The position numbers and the translations under genes were made by a program. Below, piece after piece: positions 62,062 to 64,000 of a stretch of 64,000 nt of DNA (the first letter of the stretch is position 1; each line of letters begins with the position of its first letter). Source of the stretch: Shinella sp. CPCC 101442 (GTDB taxonomy: Bacteria > Pseudomonadota > Alphaproteobacteria > Rhizobiales > Rhizobiaceae); assembly GCF_024704725.1 (NCBI RefSeq), contig NZ_JALIQS010000009.1, positions 89,937-153,936 on the forward strand, read 5' to 3'. The notes beneath the pieces are model-generated. The model was not told where the DNA came from and searched no databases. It saw nothing but the letters and a program-made list of their open reading frames with translations.

Positions 62062-62471
62062 TGGCGAACGAACTTCTCGACAAGGCGATCATCGAGCTCG
62101 AGCGCGCCGTGGAAGCCGTGCGCACGGCCTCCGAATATGTGCCGGATGCGGCGGCTGCCGCAGCCCACGGCGTTTCCGGTGGTGCGATCGATCCCTTCGT
62201 CTTCCGTCTGGCGATCTTCGTGCTGTCGATCTTCGTCGGCTACTATGTCGTCTGGTCGGTGACGCCGGCGCTGCACACGCCGCTGATGGCTGTGACCAAC
62301 GCGATTTCCTCGGTCATCGTCGTCGGCGCACTCTTGGCCGTCGGCATCTCGCTCTCGGGTATCGCGACCGGCTTCGGTTTCGTCGCGCTCATCCTCGCCT
62401 CCGTCAACATCTTTGGCGGCTTCCTCGTCACCCAGCGCATGCTGGCGATGTACAAGAAAAAAGAGAAGTGA
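62061..62471 (+). CDS. pntAB: Transhydrogenase subunit alpha part 2 (membrane helices)
   Basis: A 136-residue membrane subunit corresponding to the first four helices of domain II. Helices lie at about residues 47-68, 74-96 and 101-122 (FRLAIFVLSIFVGYYVVW, VTNAISSVIVVGALLAVG). ATG 62061 overlaps the pntAA stop (TGATG), with GGGGAGGG upstream; a GTG one codon earlier is an alternative. The split of PntA into two polypeptides is usual for alphaproteobacteria. The next gene starts 10 bases after its stop. Confidence 0.94.
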   Translation: MANELLDKAIIELERAVEAVRTASEYVPDAAAAAAHGVSGGAIDPFVFRLAIFVLSIFVGYYVVWSVTPALHTPLMAVTNAISSVIVVGALLAVGISLSGIATGFGFVALILASVNIFGGFLVTQRMLAMYKKKEK

Positions 62472-62481
62472 GGGCGGCCCG

Positions 62482-63882
62482 ATGAACGCAAACTTCGCAG
62501 CCTTCCTCTACCTCGTTTCCGGGGTGCTCTTCATCATGGCCCTGCGCGGCCTGTCGCATCCGACGACCAGCCGCCGCGGCAACATGCTCGGCATGGTCGG
62601 CATGGGCATCGCCATCGGCACGACGCTGCTTCTGGCAACGCCGTCCTTCGGCGGCCTCGTGCTCATCGTGCTTGGCCTTGCCATCGGCGGCGGTGCAGGC
62701 GCCTATATCGCCCGCTCCATCCCGATGACCTCGATGCCGCAGCTCGTCGCCGGCTTCCACTCGCTCGTCGGCCTTGCCGCCGTGCTGGTTGCCGCCGCCG
62801 CACTCTATTCGCCGGTCTCCTTCGGCCTCGGCCAGGTCGGCGAAATCCATGGCCAGGCGCTCGTCGAAATGGCGCTCGGTGCGGCGATCGGCGCGATCAC
62901 CTTCACCGGCTCGATCATCGCCTTCCTGAAGCTCGACGGTCGCATGTCGGGCAAGCCGATCATGCTGCCATACCGGCACGTCATCAACATCGTGCTGCTC
63001 GCGGCGGTCATCTTCTTCATCGTCGGCCTGACGCTGTCGGAAAGCCATTTCGATTTCTGGCTGATCGTCATCCTGGCGCTGGCGCTCGGCGTGCTGCTGA
63101 TCGTACCGATCGGCGGCGCGGATATGCCCGTCGTCGTGTCGATGCTCAACTCCTATTCGGGTTGGGCGGCGGCCGGCATCGGCTTCACGCTCGGCAATCT
63201 CGCGCTGATCATCACCGGCGCACTGGTTGGCTCGTCGGGTGCGATCCTGTCCTACATCATGTGCAAGGGCATGAACCGCTCGTTCATCTCCGTCATTCTC
63301 GGCGGCTTCGGTGGCGATAGCGGGGCGGCAGCGAGCGACGATGGCGTGCAGCGCACGGTCAAGCAGGGCTCGGCCGACGACGCCGCCTTCCTGATGGCGA
63401 ACGCGTCCAAGGTCATCATCGTGCCCGGTTACGGCATGGCGGTCGCGCAGGCGCAGCACGCCGTGCGGGAACTCGCCGATGCTCTGAAGAAGAACGGTGT
63501 CGAGGTGAAGTACGCGATCCATCCGGTCGCCGGCCGCATGCCGGGCCACATGAACGTGCTGCTTGCCGAAGCGAACGTGCCCTATGACGAAGTGTTCGAG
63601 CTTGAGGACATCAACTCGGAATTCGCCCAGGCCGACGTCGCTTATGTCATCGGCGCCAACGATGTGACCAACCCGGCCGCGCGTGACGATAAGTCTTCGC
63701 CGATCTACGGCATGCCGATCCTCGACGTCGACAAGGCCAAGACCTGCCTTTTCGTCAAGCGCTCGCTCGGCTCGGGCTATGCCGGCATCGACAACACGCT
63801 GTTCTACAAGGACGGCACGATGATGTTGCTCGGCGATGCCAAGAAAATGACGGACGATATCGTCAAGGCCATGAACCACTGA
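62482..63882 (+). CDS. pntB: Proton-translocating transhydrogenase subunit beta
   Basis: A 466-residue subunit. About eight N-terminal helices of domain II (residues 1-260) contain MPQLVAGFHSLVGLAAVLVA with the conserved His of the proton channel. The C-terminal domain III binds NADP(H) with KVIIVPGYGMAVAQAQH and YVIGANDVTNPAAR. GAGGG lies 7 bases before ATG 62482; an upstream in-frame ATG at 62413 lies inside pntAB and is rejected. It closes the pntAA-AB-B operon, followed by a long perfect hairpin. Confidence 0.96.
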   Translation: MNANFAAFLYLVSGVLFIMALRGLSHPTTSRRGNMLGMVGMGIAIGTTLLLATPSFGGLVLIVLGLAIGGGAGAYIARSIPMTSMPQLVAGFHSLVGLAAVLVAAAALYSPVSFGLGQVGEIHGQALVEMALGAAIGAITFTGSIIAFLKLDGRMSGKPIMLPYRHVINIVLLAAVIFFIVGLTLSESHFDFWLIVILALALGVLLIVPIGGADMPVVVSMLNSYSGWAAAGIGFTLGNLALIITGALVGSSGAILSYIMCKGMNRSFISVILGGFGGDSGAAASDDGVQRTVKQGSADDAAFLMANASKVIIVPGYGMAVAQAQHAVRELADALKKNGVEVKYAIHPVAGRMPGHMNVLLAEANVPYDEVFELEDINSEFAQADVAYVIGANDVTNPAARDDKSSPIYGMPILDVDKAKTCLFVKRSLGSGYAGIDNTLFYKDGTMMLLGDAKKMTDDIVKAMNH

Positions 63883-63883
63883 A

Positions 63884-63923
63884 GCATTTCCGGCCGAAGC
63901 GGCATCGCTTCGGCCGGAAATGC
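63884..63923 (+). terminator. Long hairpin ending the pnt operon
   Basis: GCATTTCCGGCCGAAGC and GCTTCGGCCGGAAATGC pair perfectly over 17 bp around GGCATC. GGTCAAAAAACG follows, so no T-run on this strand. The hairpin starts one base after the pntB stop codon and can terminate or protect the mRNA end. Confidence 0.75.
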
Positions 63924-63936
63924 GGTCAAAAAACGA

Positions 63937-63975
63937 GAGCATTTCCGGTGAACCAGAGTTCATCGAAAACGCTTC
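63937..63975. repeat. Rhizobial-type short interspersed palindromic repeat
   Basis: GAGCATTTCCGGTGAAC and its imperfect inverted copy GTTCATCGAAAACGCTT flank CAGA. Sequences of the form GAGCATTTCCGGTGAACC...GTTCATCGAAAACGCTC recur as intergenic repeats in Rhizobium and Agrobacterium genomes as I recall. Its first 10 bases also match the pnt hairpin arm (GCATTTCCGG). Confidence 0.6.
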
Positions 63976-64000
63976 AAAAGGTTCCGGCGTGTTCCGGAAA

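Noticed and set aside
1..64000. tRNA, rRNA, CRISPR arrays, insertion sequences or prophage
   Set aside because: I saw no cloverleaf with an acceptable T-loop, no spaced direct repeats, no transposase or integrase reading frame and no target-site duplications. GGTTCGA near 11248 is part of the TetR operator, not a tRNA T-loop.

Overview
The window is high-GC chromosomal DNA of an alphaproteobacterium, most likely a member of the Rhizobiaceae (Rhizobium/Agrobacterium/Ensifer/Shinella type). The basis is gene content: a RopA-like porin, a three-gene pnt transhydrogenase behind an aa3-type cytochrome oxidase subunit IV, an ornithine decarboxylase with a long speF-type leader, a CtrA-like TTAA-N7-TTAA site, and several LacI-regulated sugar units. 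The genus cannot be fixed from the sequence alone. I saw no rRNA or tRNA gene, insertion sequence, phage gene or CRISPR array; the segment reads as ordinary core and niche-adaptation chromosome.

Layout. 1-2.2 kb: the 3' part of a Mn/Fe-type ABC importer (sitB cut by the edge, sitA complete) whose promoter is bracketed by two inverted 20-bp arms, facing a membrane-anchored protein with a His/Glu-rich tail. 2.3-5.3 kb: lysS and gltX. 5.4-9.5 kb: an SLC13/CitT-type permease, a porin and a TerC-family protein. 9.6-14.2 kb: an AraC/GyrI regulator, then a TetR repressor divergent from an EmrA/EmrB efflux pair with two matching palindromes between them. 14.2-16.3 kb: a PhzF-family protein and a Tat-exported metallophosphoesterase. 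16.4-20.3 kb: a xylose unit xylR-xylB-xylA. 20.6-22.1 kb: a soluble globin-coupled chemoreceptor. 22.1-29.4 kb: a LacI repressor with a nested double operator, a complete sugar ABC importer, and a TIM-barrel isomerase plus Gfo/Idh dehydrogenase pair under its own palindrome; the substrate is unknown.

29.5-38.3 kb: HD-GYP protein, GH1 beta-glucosidase with a 16-bp palindromic operator, CHASE4-GGDEF-EAL protein, trhO, CYTH protein, eda and small genes. 38.3-40 kb: a ZevAB-like metal exporter pair. 40-45.6 kb: LysR regulator, ornithine decarboxylase with a leader of about 400 nt, an acetyltransferase, an OmpW-type protein, a LysE exporter and a small glyoxalase-related protein. 45.6-47.3 kb: an unknown outer-membrane barrel divergent from a tiny secreted protein built of LNG octad repeats; this is the most unfamiliar pair in the window. 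47.4-51.5 kb: VOC protein, WD40 protein, a His-rich CobW GTPase, creatininase-family protein and MarR regulator. 51.5-56.6 kb: LacI plus a 2-hydroxyacid dehydrogenase, an Inh-like periplasmic protein, HxlR/MFS and a PuuD-type amidohydrolase. 57-60.3 kb: a PAS-GGDEF-EAL protein with a degenerate MGDEF motif and an acyl-amino-acid-synthase-like protein behind a CtrA-like site. 60.6-63.9 kb: COX IV and pntAA-pntAB-pntB, closed by a long hairpin and a rhizobial-type palindromic repeat.

Recurring themes are metal handling (sit, zev-like, CobW), sugar uptake under dedicated LacI-type operators, and c-di-GMP signalling (one HD-GYP and two GGDEF-EAL proteins). The findings of greatest interest are the octad-repeat protein and barrel pair, the promoter-bracketing operators at sitA, the nested LacI operator, the CtrA-linked FeeM-like synthase and the speF-type leader.
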